Positions 53,352-63,071 of a DNA stretch of 64,000 bases are shown here, in pieces (position 1 is the first letter of the stretch; each line of letters begins with the position of its first letter). Under the pieces are notes generated by a model. That model had not been told where the DNA came from. It searched no databases and worked only from the letters and a program-made list of their open reading frames with translations. A program made the translations under genes and the position numbers. The stretch is taken from positions 78,444,834 through 78,508,833 of the forward strand of contig OY757921.1 of the NCBI GenBank assembly GCA_963585895.1, written 5' to 3'. Source of the DNA: Sepioteuthis lessoniana. Its lineage: Eukaryota > Mollusca > Cephalopoda > Myopsida > Loliginidae.

Positions 53352-53824
53352 ATTAATTTTTATTTATTGCGGACTTTTTGTCCTTAGTAGGGTTTTTTTT
53401 GTGTGTGTGTTGTTTCTTCATTCACTACGTTTCGGCCAAATTTCACCTCCGGCCATCTTCAGGTGATTTACCGCGACCTTGGATAGGAATGCTGAGTCTT
53501 GTAACCGTATCCCCAGTAATTACTGCCTTCCATAGTTGTTGTCTATCGCACCACGTTTTTGACCAAATAAACCTCTGGCCGGCTTGGGTAGGATTTGAAA
53601 CCGCTATCTTCTGATGCTCTTCTGGAACCATAGAGACTCTGGAACCGTAGAGACTCTCTATCCGCTGCGCCACGGGCCCCGAAGGGCGATCAATGATGGA
53701 TTTTTTGGTCTTATAAATCCTTATCTGGTCTTCCAGAGTCGGAAGAAGAAACAACACAAAAAAACTACTAAAAAAAAAAACTACTAAGATGAGGACAAAA
53801 AGTCAGCAATAAATAAAAATTAAT
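53352..53824 (-). mobile_element. Inverted-repeat-bounded tRNA/hammerhead composite
   Basis: Left end ATTAATTTTTATTTATTGCG with GACTTTTTGTCCTTAGTAG (53352-53389) is mirrored by the right end (CTACTAAGAT to AATAAAAATTAAT, 53781-53824). The match continues inward to TGTTTCTTC / GAAGAAACA. Inside, on the minus strand, lie a tRNA-like head (53585-53680; box A TGGCGCAGCGG, box B-like GTTTCAAATCC, with a 17-bp duplication), a body of about 115 bp and a hammerhead-like core (53422-53466). It is inserted in LR DNA. Confidence 0.72.
53422..53466 (-). ncRNA. Hammerhead-like motif in the composite
   Basis: On the minus strand: TCAC (helix I), CTGAAGA, T, GGCC, 13-base loop, GGCC, GAAACGTA, GTGA (helix I return). 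Helix I pairs 4 bp and helix II 4 bp, with one extra base after CTGAAGA as at 63027. Helix III would be minimal, as in published small hammerheads that act as dimers. Activity is unknown. Confidence 0.5.
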
Positions 53825-54677
53825 TCTCAGATTAAGAAGCCTCATCTCAAAAATGATTCCAATTAAAGACAAATTCGTAGGTAATTTCAATTTAAAATGA
53901 GTTAGAACTATTTTGTTTGCACACAAGTATTGCTATTGTTTATACACAGTTAAACAGTTTAAATTATTCCTATATAATACTAATAATTATATTCAATATT
54001 TACAGACAGAGAAGTGGTTACAAGTATTGCTATTTAACACTAATTATTCTATTGAACACTAGTCATTCATTTGCAAAATGAAATGGTTCCAAGTATTGCT
54101 ATGTAATAGCAATAATTCAGTTTAGGTACTTAGTCAATTTGTTTCAAGTAATGCAGTTCAATATTAATGATTCTGTTCAACATTATTCATTTGTTTGCAC
54201 GTAGTTAAATTGTTCCAAGAATTACAGTGTCTCACAAGCAATTCAATTAAACATCACTCATTTGTTTATACACAGTTAAATGATCAAACAGTTCTATTTC
54301 AAACAATTTAATTTAGCTTCAGTTAATAAAGATGGTTACAAGTATTACAATGTATCTCAAACATCACTCATTCGTTTACAAACAGTTGAATGATCAAACA
54401 GTTCTATTTTAAACAATTCAATTTAACATAAGTCGTTTGTTGGTATACAGTTTAAATGTCAAACAGTTCTATGTGACCCATAGATAAGACCCTAACAGGT
54501 GCTACCACACCGGATCAGAGAAGACTTGGGAGCAATGGCAATGAAGGGGTACTCCACATTCTCCAAATCTCCACCATCAGATTTTTTAGTGTCATATCAG
54601 GACACTCGTTGCGAGACGCAATTGGCTGGACTGAGTTATATATGTTTCACACACATTTTTATATTTGTATCTATATA

Positions 54678-55659
54678 CTCGGGTGAGTCAAAAGTTTTAC
54701 AATATTTTGGTAACATGCTGGCTTGCTGCCAGTATATCACGTGAGTGATACTGTTCAATCTGTGGCAGGAACCTGCTATGCTTGTTAGTATCGCAGTAGT
54801 TGATACGCTAACACGATATGCCTAGTGCAATTTGAAAGCCGCACAGATGGATGTGCAACATACTTGACAGTAATGTGGTAGTTGATTTGCTGACACTTGG
54901 CACCTTACTTCGCTCCGGGGGTGTCCTCGTGCTGTAATGGTTAAAGCGATGGACTGCGGAATCGTAGTACGCGAGTTCGTACTCCAGTCGCGCTATTACG
55001 TTCACTTTCGGGCAAATACCCATGGGAAAGGTATGAACCCCCTTATCCTCCCAGCTATGGGTTAAATAGTAGCACCACTATTCTTCTAGGAGAATGGCTT
55101 TGGCATTAAATAACCTAAAAAGAGTTGATATGCCATTAAACAAGGAAACCAAACGAAACATTACTTCGCTCCGTTTGAAATTTGAAACCCACACGGATGA
55201 TCGTCCAAAGTTGTGGGCAGTATTGTGGTAGTTGGTGCGCAGACACGTTATGCGATGCTTCACTCCTTGTGTGATTTGTAAGCAACCCAGATAAACGTGT
55301 AACATAGTCTTATTCGAGAACCTATGATTTATGATTTTGAATAAGCAATGACGGAGCGGAAGAAATCAAAAAGCTTTGTAGTACGAAAGGTGAAGTCGCA
55401 ACTGATCAGTACAGTAACGAAATGGTTGAAGACATTACGCTCGGGTTGAAAAGAAAAGCTTCATGATCAGGCAAGGTTAGGTCAGCCTAAAAGCGTGGAT
55501 TCCGAGGCCGTGCTCCAAGTCATGGAGTAAAATCCTACGAGCTCAGGATCTCACAGTTCAGTGAGATTTGTCATCTTCATAATTTCGGCAAAAGCTTCCG
55601 GATCTACCATATTGTGCCTCACATTACCAAAATATTGCAAAGCTCTTGACTTACCCTTG
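54678..55659 (+). mobile_element. Mariner-like element, deleted, split by SINE-2
   Basis: Inverted ends CTCGGGTGAGTCAAAAGTTTT (54678) and its complement-like end AGCTCTTGACTTACCCTTG (55659), with TA on both sides. The AATATTTTGGTAA block is also mirrored. Near 55570-55640 the frame HLHNFGKSFRIYHIVPHITK resembles the mariner helix-turn-helix region. The catalytic domain is absent, so this is a non-autonomous deletion derivative. Confidence 0.7.
54918..55160 (+). repeat. SINE-2, full length, 13-bp target duplication
   Basis: Flanked by TTACTTCGCTCCG (54905-54917 and 55161-55173). Head GTCCTCGTGCTGTAATGG (box A), GAGTTCGTACTCC (box B-like), body with CAAATACCCATGGGAAA, and tail GAGTTGATATGCCATT with 'aaacaaggaaaccaaacg'. 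It is the best reference copy of the family and shows LINE-type integration. Confidence 0.9.
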
Positions 55660-55800
55660 TATGAGTGAGCTAATCTTAATCTGATATGAAATTACTTCTT
55701 TTAAGTATTGTTGAACGAGAAAGGTAAAATATACAAGACAATGTAAACAGAGCCTTTTTTAACTCAAAAGAGCAATGATATGTCAAACAAGGTTTTTCTT

Positions 55801-56680
55801 TGCTATCGATGCTATGTAACCTAGTAAAACAAGCCAGGTATTACTTGGAGAGGAGATGACCTTTGATAACTCATTTCTATTGTTATCGATGCTATGTAAC
55901 TTAATACAACCAGCTAGATGTTACTTAGAGAGGAGATGAGTATTGCTAACTAATTTCTATTGCTATCGATGCTATGTAACTTAATACAACCAGCCGGATG
56001 TTACTTGGAGAGGAGATGACCTTTGATAACTAATGCCGATTGCTATCGATGCTATGTAACTTAATACAACCAGCCGGATGTTACTTGGAGAGGAGATGAC
56101 CTTTGATAACTAATTTCTATTGTTATCGATGCTATGTAACTTGATACAACCAGCCGGATGTTACTTGGAGAGGAGAGGAGTATTGCTAACTAATTTCTAT
56201 TTCTATCGATGCTATGTAACTTAATACAACCAGCCGGATGTTACCCGGAGAGGAGAGGAGTATTGCTAACTAATTTCTATTGCTATCAATGCTATGTAAG
56301 TTAATACAACCAGCCGGATGTTACTTGGAGAGGAGATGACCTTTGATAACTAATTTCTATTGCTATCGATGCTATGTAACTTAATACAACCAGCCGGATG
56401 TTACTTGGAGAGGAGATGACCTTTGATAACTAATTTCTATTACTATCGATGCTATGTAACTTAATACAACCAGCCGGATGTTACCCGGAGAGGAGAGGAG
56501 TATTGCTAACTAATTTCTATTGCTATCGATGCTATGTAACTTAATACAACCAGCCGGATGTTACTTGGAGAGGAGATGACCTTTGATAACTAATTTCTTT
56601 TGTTATCGATGCTATGTAACTTAGTAAAATCAGCCGGATGTTACTTGGAGATGAGATGAGCATTGCTAACTAATCTCTAT
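55801..56680. repeat. 80-bp tandem satellite, 11 copies
   Basis: 'tgctatcgatgctatgtaac' begins a unit at 55801 and every 80 bp to 56601, without a single register change. Two unit types differ in the second half: ATGACCTTTGATAAC (type a) or GAGTATTGCTAAC (type b). Order along the array is a b a a b b a a b a b. No coding frame. Confidence 0.95.
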
Positions 56681-57095
56681 TGCATTCAAAAATGAAACAA
56701 AGAGAAATGCTCGGTATAGTAGGCTGATGCCTTAAGAAACATCAACCTACCCATACATTTCGTGAACATTACAGTCTCACAATTTCTAACGTGAACGAAA
56801 GAGTTTCCTTAAAATGACACTTTTCTTAAATTCCGTGTGACGTAAAGTTTAATGTCACTTTCGTTTTCATCAGTTCTTTTATTTTGAATTATTTTGAATA
56901 ACAGCAATTTGGCTATCATGCCCTTTGACCTGTATTCAGTATAAGAATAATCTCCTCTCCTGGATTGAATAAGGGGTTTGGTTTGAAAACCCAAGAAGAT
57001 TACCAAATACAACTGACATCTAAAAGTCGGAGGAAAAAAAACAACCAAAACATTTAGACTATAACAACCAAAATGGGGATATTAGTCAAAGTACT
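56681..57095. other. Unassigned stretch
   Basis: No repeat partner recognised. A 79-codon minus-strand frame (56809-57048) has no domain. Confidence 0.4.
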
Positions 57096-57630
57096 GGGTG
57101 CGGAAGCAAAATTAGGGACATTCTGGTATGATAATAAACGACTCTATTATAAATGATTCATTTTGATTTTAAAAAATAAACAACAAAATAAGAAAATAGA
57201 CCCAAACTAAATTGACTCAATATGGCAGCCATTTTTTTTTTTTCAATTATTGTATCAACACGCCTTCGAAACGATTCGTATGCCTTCAAAATACATTTTT
57301 CAGACATTTCATTCCATTCCTCAGCAATGGCAGTCTTAAGCGAACCAAAATTTGGATGGGAAGTTGCATTTGTTCTGTTTTCTAAAACGCCCCATATAGC
57401 GTAATCAAGGATGTTAAGGTCTGGGCTAGATGGGGGCCATAAAGAAACTCCAATTATTTCGGAAATCTTTTTTAGCTAGGTTTCGGCGTTAAGCAAATCG
57501 TTGATTCTTTGTCGTTTCTTTTCTTGCTTACTTATATAGGGCTGAATTTTAATGAAAAAGTGCTTGTATAATAGAGATAATTATGAAAAAAACGTTTTGA
57601 AAATTATTCCATATTTTACTTCTGCAACCT
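57096..57630 (-). mobile_element. Tc1/mariner-type transposon remnant, copy 2
   Basis: The left end GGGTGCGGAAGCAAAATTAG and right end 'ttttacttctgcaacc' form imperfect inverted repeats. On the minus strand, WPPSSPDLNILDYAIWG (near 57400-57440) is followed by VLENRTNATSHPNFGSLKTA and SFRRRVDTIIEKK, the C-terminal end of a DDE transposase with the last catalytic residue as Asp (LDYAIW). The rest of the protein is deleted. Clearer than copy 1 at 26243. Confidence 0.8.
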
Positions 57631-58340
57631 GTGCATCTCTGTATAATAATAATAATAATAATGTCTAATCTCTTGGTTTCATCTGTTGATCATTTGAATA
57701 TTTCTAATAATAATTCCCTCGGCCAATATGAAATTTCTTTAATTAGAAACGATTTCTACTTTGATATAAGGGCTGCGTTCTTTTAGTTTTGTTTTGATTC
57801 TTTGTTTTTTTGTTCTTTGTTTGTTTGTTTTTTTTTTGTTTTTTTGTTTTTTGTTTTGTTTTGTTTTTTTCTTTTTTTGTTTCTGTGGATTTTTTGTTTT
57901 TTGTTTGTTTTTTGTTTTGTTTTTTTTTTGCTTTTTGTTTTTTATTTTTTTTATTTTTTGTTTGTTTTTTTTTTGTTTGTTTTGTTTTTTATGTTTTGTT
58001 TGTTTTTTGTTGTTGTTTTTTTGTTTTGTTTTTTTTTTTTGTTTTGGGGGGGGTTGCTCTTTTTATTCTTTTTTAGCAGGGATCATACTGCTTGTTATTA
58101 AATAGTCATTACTAAAACATGAGAAAAAATGTTCTTTTCTTTAATTTGACATATCTTGAATGAAAGTCTTGTTGATTGTAGTAAATTGTATCCACACTTA
58201 GATTACATACTCATTTAATATAAACTTCTTTATGTCTAAACATTTAGGTATTTTTATACTTACTCTACTTTTCCAATTTGTAGAAATGATGGTTAATTAA
58301 TAATACTACGTGCACTATTAAGAGATTAAGTGATACAGAC
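57631..58340. other. (AAT)n, poly-T/G low-complexity tract and spacer
   Basis: (AAT)n at 57645-57662 and TTTG-rich DNA at 57786-58045. Phe/Cys/Leu frames over this tract are artefacts. The rest is AT-rich and unassigned. Confidence 0.7.
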
Positions 58341-58577
58341 GGGGGTGAGGCGCTCGTAAAAAATGGCCACAGTGAGTTCAAATCCTGGACGATTCTATTT
58401 GCATATTACATAGCGCTAACACTTTTTGAAAAGATATGCATCCAACTATTCTCCTTCCAGCTATGAGTAAAAAGTAGGGTAGATTGGGCTCTTTCACCTT
58501 GGCATGGAGAAGTTCGAACCTGTTAAACTCCACTTAAAAAACTGACTTTGTGTCACATCCTGTTTGCGTGGGAGAGT
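58341..58577 (+). repeat. SINE-1, diverged
   Basis: The head relic 'gaggcgctcgtaaaaaatgg' and GAGTTCAAATCCTGG lead to the body with 'ccaactattctccttccagc' and a tail altered to 'cctgtttgcgtgggagag', followed by (AT)n (58578-58600). Confidence 0.68.
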
Positions 58578-58599
58578 TATATATATATATATATATATA

Positions 58600-59085
58600 T
58601 AAGTTTTTGCTGGTTTGACAACGCTGGTGTGTCCATGTGTAGTAATCCAAGGGAAAATTTTGCTTATGAGTTTGTCTTTATTTTTCTACCAGTGCGCAGT
58701 GTGTCTTGTTCGTATTAATTTGTATGGCTTGTGACATGATTGGTAAAGGCACTACATTATTTTTTGTTAGTGTTTGCAGAATTTATTCTAAACTGCAAGC
58801 TGAAGACTTGTAAAGCTTCCATTTAGATTTTTCTCGAAGTGTTTCGTTAGAGTTCAAGTGGTGCAACCATACAGTAGTACTGACACAGCTAGAGCTAGGA
58901 AGAATTCTCGGGTTTTTTTATTAGAGAGAAATGATTTCCATATGGTGGTTAACCAGTCGGTATTTGCTTTACGTATGCGTATGTTGACATCGCTTTCAGT
59001 AGATGAGATATTGCTACTGAGGTATATGAACTAGTCAACTAGTTTCAGAGGATTGCCATTTAATGAGATGACACCATCTTGCTAA
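58600..59085 (-). pseudogene. LINE-B RT thumb region, diverged
   Basis: Antisense matches to 40735-41240: 'acgctggtgtgtccatgtgta', 'gagttcaagtggtgcaaccatac', 'ctgacacagctagagctag' and 'gttgacatcgctttcag'. Both belong to one LINE-B subfamily distinct from 36885 and 38585. Confidence 0.58.
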
Positions 59086-59410
59086 GTTAAATGTGAGTAA
59101 TTATTTCAAAGATACAAATAATTCGAGCATTATTAATGATGTATTTTCAATATCAGTGTTAACCGAACATTTTCTTTTCTATAAAATTAATAACAGCACA
59201 TTCAGTAAACCTATGAATATAATAAGTGCATTAGTTATCTAAACTCGGGATGGGAAAAAGAGAAGCAGTATTTATTTTTTAATCATTTCAATTGATAGTA
59301 TTAAAATTCAGCATTTTTTATATTCTTTTTCAGGTTTTAAGTTTTTATATTCAAACTGAGATTTCAGGGATTCTTTTGTTTTTGTTTCTATTTTTTCTTT
59401 GTTTTTATAT

Positions 59411-59472
<62 letters not shown>

Positions 59473-60302
59473 GTCTTGTTTTCATAGTATTCTTTATTCT
59501 ATCTCTTCTTTTTCTCTCTTTTATTCTATTTCCCTTCCTTTCTCTTTCTTTCTTTCTTTCTTTCTTTATTTATTTATTTATTTATTTATTTTATCCTTTC
59601 TCAAGTGACTTAATCTTGTTGAATGTCACGTTGCCTATGTTATTCGATCTGCAATCGCTTCATCAACAAGCGCTACGTAAAAAAAATAAAAAATAACGAC
59701 TCAATTTGCTTCCCGCAACCGGCGACTGATTCAACTGCAGTAGGGCGCATGATATAATCTGACAATCCATTTTCTTATTTTGCTTGATTGAAAAAGAAAA
59801 GAAATAAAAAGACAAACTTGAGAAGAAAGGACTTGTTCTTCTTGCATGTTTTTCCTGTGTTAATTATTACCATCTGTACAATCGGGATTTGTGTTTCGTT
59901 CAATGCAACCACAAGATCAATCAATGATTGGTTATTGATTGATGAAAGGTTCTGCTTTTAAAACACAAGTAATAAAATTCTGTTCTGTATTAAGTAGACC
60001 CCATGTTGCTGGCAAAACGATGAATGCACAAAATAGGGACTATTGTTTATAAAAACAAGCTTTCATATAAATAAACTGTGACATTATCATGATCAAGGCA
60101 TGCCGGCAATACCAATTCCATTGACTCTCTTTCATCATTCGCCCCTATTAGCCACCGTACTTGCTAAGTATTCCAGAGAGTATCCAGTGTCCGCATTGCT
60201 TGTCCAATGTATACGAGTCCATAAGAGAACGTCGCTGTTATTTTGCCGGGTTGTGTTTCACATTTTTACAAAGTGCAAATGATTAGTTTTCATCTCGCAT
60301 TC
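59086..60302. other. AT-rich spacer with (TG)n and (TTTA)n
   Basis: (TG)n at 59413-59469 and (TTTC)/(TTTA)n at 59545-59590. 60095-60240 weakly resembles antisense LINE-B ('catagagagaacgtcgct'-type) but is too short to assign. No gene. Confidence 0.5.
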
Positions 60303-60470
60303 AAAAAAAAATCTCTCTGTGGACCTAGACACTTTAAAATATTTACTTGTTTCTCTCTTCGGACCGACATTATATATATATATATATAATGTTGCCCCTT
60401 TTTTGTCGGTCTGAAGAGAGAAACAAGTAAATGTTTTAAAGTGTATAGGTCCACAGAGAGATTTTTTTTT
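60303..60470. repeat. Large hairpin, 66-bp arms around (AT)n
   Basis: Left arm 60303-60368 (AAATCTCTCTGTGGACC ... TCTCTTCGGACCGAC) pairs with 60405-60470 with only a few mismatches. The 36-base loop contains (AT)n. Similar sequence occurs once at about 1060-1110 beside a Penelope-like remnant and once more at 60570-60605. Confidence 0.85.
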
Positions 60471-60482
60471 AACTTTTTATTT

Positions 60483-60561
60483 TACACCAACACATGTTTC
60501 AAGCGTCCTTGCACTATCTTCAGGGAGTCTTTAACGCTTGAAACACGAGTAGGAGTAAAAC
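60483..60561. repeat. Second foldback with CTTGAAACA ends
   Basis: 'acaccaacacatgtttcaag' (60483) mirrors 'cttgaaacacgagtaggagt' (60542). Together with the neighbouring hairpin this gives three alternating-orientation copies of one end sequence between 60303 and 60605. On the minus strand CTGAAGA...CGCTTGAAAC resembles a degraded hammerhead core. Confidence 0.65.
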
Positions 60562-60605
60562 ATAATTTTTTTCTTAAATCCCTTTGTGGACCTATTCATT
60601 TATAT

Positions 60606-60756
60606 ACATTTATATATATATATATCCTGTCGGCGTCCACCGGCTACAACATAGCCAAAAATACAAACCTTGGTCGGTTACCGAACACCGTTTCCTGGGT
60701 TCTTAAGATTTTTAATGTTTTGACTCCTTTTCCTTTTCGCCTGAACCTTTTTTTTC

Positions 60757-60804
<48 letters not shown>

Positions 60805-60916
60805 TTTTCATCCTCAAATTAAGCGTGTATGCCATCTGGGGAGACGTAGATTATATTTTTCGCCGAAATAAATTTATGATGACAATTTAGCCGTGGTTGA
60901 GTTTTCTTCCAGTTAC

Positions 60917-60966
<50 letters not shown>

Positions 60967-61061
60967 CGGAGAAACGATTAAAAACGAGAAGTTACATTAC
61001 GATTACAAAATAGTAGATGCAATAAAAAAAGAGGGGGAAAAAGTGGGGAACGTTATGTTAC
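60606..61061. other. (AT)n-rich stretch
   Basis: (AT)n at 60607-60624, 60758-60780 with (GA)n to 60802, and 60917-60963. No assigned element. Confidence 0.55.
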
Positions 61062-61152
61062 ACCCGAATCAAGAATGTCTCCCAATATAAGTAAAATATG
61101 GCTAGGTCTCTGTCATATTTTGCATATATTGGGAGACATTCTTGATTTGGGT
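61062..61152. repeat. Hairpin with 39-bp arms and 13-base loop
   Basis: Arms 61062-61100 and 61114-61152 pair with 3 mismatches (ACCCGAATCAAGAATGTC against GACATTCTTGATTTGGGT, and so on). The size and near-perfect stem fit a small inverted-repeat element or a microRNA-like foldback. No evidence for processing is available. Confidence 0.85.
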
Positions 61153-61217
61153 ATGACATCACATATGATTCCCTTAATAGTTTGTTTATATAATTTGTCT
61201 TGTACCAATAATTTGTT

Positions 61218-61258
<41 letters not shown>

Positions 61259-61772
61259 TTCATTCAGCGAATTAGGTGAATGTTGTCCAAGAAATTAGCA
61301 ATAGGAAACACTGTTTATAGTTGCAGCTTTTTCAAGGAAATCAATTGTGATTGGTATTTTCATGTTCCCGAAGATTCGGCATGACATTCTTTTCTGACAA
61401 ATGTATCCAGAACCTTTTTTCTTTAATGAAAAATCAATACATTTTCACTTGGTGGATTGTCAGGATCGTAGTAGCAAATCCACATTTAGCCCATTCGGAA
61501 ACAATTTTTGACGATAACAAGCTACTTAATACACCTTACACATTCTTCAGTAAAATCAATATTATATGCACTTCCTAGCCACCAAAGATTTGATTACAGA
61601 CCTCTGGTACCCTCTGGTTGATATGCTGCCATTTTGAATAGCTTCAAAACAAAATATTTGCAATATTAACATAATCTTTGCAATAAATCAATTCCCAACA
61701 ACGTGAAGTTGATATTTATTGAAAATATGAAAAAGAAATCACCATTTTTTATTGTATATATATATATATATA

Positions 61773-61810
<38 letters not shown>

Positions 61811-62171
61811 CGCTTTGAAACAATGCCTGACCCCAGAGTCATGATTTGATGAAATGTTTGTTGCACAGCTTGTTTTTGTTTTATTTTTATACGCTTATTT
61901 ATGTAATATTTTTTTAGTTCCGTGAAAGGACGAGTGACACTCGGAAATCCTTGTGAACAATGAGAGAGACCATGAAATTACGATCACGTCACAAAGAGAA
62001 AGAATACACACTGAATATGGTTGGGATAGAATAATGTCATAAAAATAATGCAATGTCTCGTGTCAAGAGAATCAGTCGCTTATATCGATAACAACGTAAA
62101 TCTCATATTGTAATTTTGAAACGATTGCTCTGATAATAAAAATCAGGAGTTCCTCATATTACACTGTACAC

Positions 62172-62240
<69 letters not shown>

Positions 62241-62300
62241 GTTAAGCGGATGTATGTAAACAATAGTACTTGTTATTTATAACCGTTTAAAATTTACTTC
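61153..62300. other. AT-rich spacer with microsatellites
   Basis: (AT)n at 61219-61253 and 61755-61773, (TG)n to 61801, (AT)n(TG)n at 62177-62238. Frames at 61351-61578 have no motif. Confidence 0.5.
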
Positions 62301-62349
62301 GCTGCTATTAGTTCCTCATGGATGAGAGATAGAGTCTCCTATTGGTGTT

Positions 62350-62397
62350 TGAGTTAACCAGGTTTCGATCCCACCAACGGGAAGCTAGTATGTCTAG
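62350..62397 (+). other. tRNA-like box B before a hammerhead motif
   Basis: GGTTTCGATCCCACC (62371-62385) fits the internal promoter box B of tRNA genes and lies about 15 bp before the helix I of the motif at 62398. A box A-like 'gagttaaccagg' or 'gatgagagatagagtctcc' upstream is uncertain. It suggests a tRNA-headed element. Confidence 0.4.
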
Positions 62398-62441
62398 CCG
62401 CATAGATGAGTTATGATAGAACGAAACAGATCTGTCTGTGG
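62398..62441 (+). ncRNA. Hammerhead-type ribozyme motif 3
   Basis: Helix I CCGCA (62398-62402) pairs with TGTGG (62437-62441, one G-T pair). Core TAGATGA (two changes from CTGATGA), helix II GTT-ATGATAG-AAC (62410-62422) and GAA follow. Helix III ACAG-AT-CTGT (62426-62435) ends at cleavage-site C62436. Helices are intact, but C3 and U4 of the core have changed, predicting weak or no activity. It is a relative of 15762-15804. Confidence 0.65.
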
Positions 62442-62452
62442 ATGACTATATA

Positions 62453-62918
62453 TATATATTGGTCAAGTGGGTAGAGTGGTACTTGACGCCTTCTTGCTTA
62501 ACACTAAGCATTATAAGGTACCAACCCCTCCGCTCGGGCAGGATATGACACAAGGTCAATTTTAAAGCGGAGTTTAACAGGTTTGAATTTAAAGTTTTCC
62601 TTCGCCTCGACTAGCTTCCTCTCCAAGGCTGAAGAACCCAGTCTGCCCTACTATTTACCCATAGCTGGAGGGAGAATGATTGGATTCATACCTTTCCCAA
62701 CGGTATTAGTGCTATGTGAAATGCAATCAGTCTCGTCCAGTATTTGAACTCGTGTCACCGTGTCCATTTCCTACGTCGATAACTATTACGCCACGAGCAC
62801 CTTCAATAAGGTTCGTATCAAGGGTAAAGTGGGGCAATCCAGGGAAAAGAGTAGCACCCCCCTTACACCTCTCTGTAGTAGCTATTGAAAAGGGAGCCTT
62901 TGAGTCACCCTCGACAAC

Positions 62919-62930
<12 letters not shown>
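62453..62930 (+). repeat. SINE-3, interrupted by SINE-1
   Basis: Left part 62453-62518 ('ggtcaagtgggtagagtgg' to 'cattataaggta') has lost its box B region. The right part 62808-62930 resumes with 'aaggttcgtatcaagggtaa' and ends CTCGACAACGAC followed by (AT)n. ATAAGGT is repeated at both edges of the SINE-1. Confidence 0.75.
62521..62805 (-). repeat. SINE-1, full length, inserted in SINE-3
   Basis: Tail CCCCTCCGCTCGGGCAGG at 62523 and tRNA-like head ending 'ttacgccacgagcacc' at 62803. Target duplication ATAAGGT-like on both sides. Well preserved, hence probably younger than the SINE-3. Confidence 0.82.
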
Positions 62931-62955
<25 letters not shown>

Positions 62956-63026
62956 CGTTGTATATTTCTCATTTGCTCCTGTCATCTCAGCAAACATCCA
63001 TCGCTCTGTGAATTATTTTGATATCC

Positions 63027-63071
63027 AAGTCCTGATGATGGTTACTGAAACCGAAACGTTAACGTCGACTT
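63027..63071 (+). ncRNA. Hammerhead-type ribozyme motif 4, all helices intact
   Basis: Helix I AAGTC (63027-63031) pairs perfectly with GACTT (63067-63071). Core CTGATGA (63032-63038), one extra T, helix II GGTT-ACTGA-AACC (63040-63052), GAA and helix III ACGT-TA-ACGT (63056-63065) follow, with cleavage-site C63066 in a GTC triplet. Every invariant core base of the family is present. The extra T at helix II is unusual. This is the best ribozyme candidate in the window. Confidence 0.7.

Larger units (their letters stand above)
53115..54615 (-). repeat. LR repeat, split by a composite element
   Basis: Antisense tail 53120-53180, AT-rich units 53210-53340, insertion 53352-53824, about eight more AT-rich units 53890-54440 ('ttgcacacagttaaatgg'...'ttcaagtattgctat'), core 54470-54605. 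The unit number is the highest of any LR here. Confidence 0.72.

Noticed and set aside
55801-56680. Hammerhead ribozyme within the 80-bp satellite
   Set aside because: The unit contains neither CTGANGA nor GAAA in a pairing context.
57794-58105. 100-codon frames of Phe, Cys and Leu in three frames
   Set aside because: They come from a TTTG-rich low-complexity tract; all three frames look alike and none has a motif.
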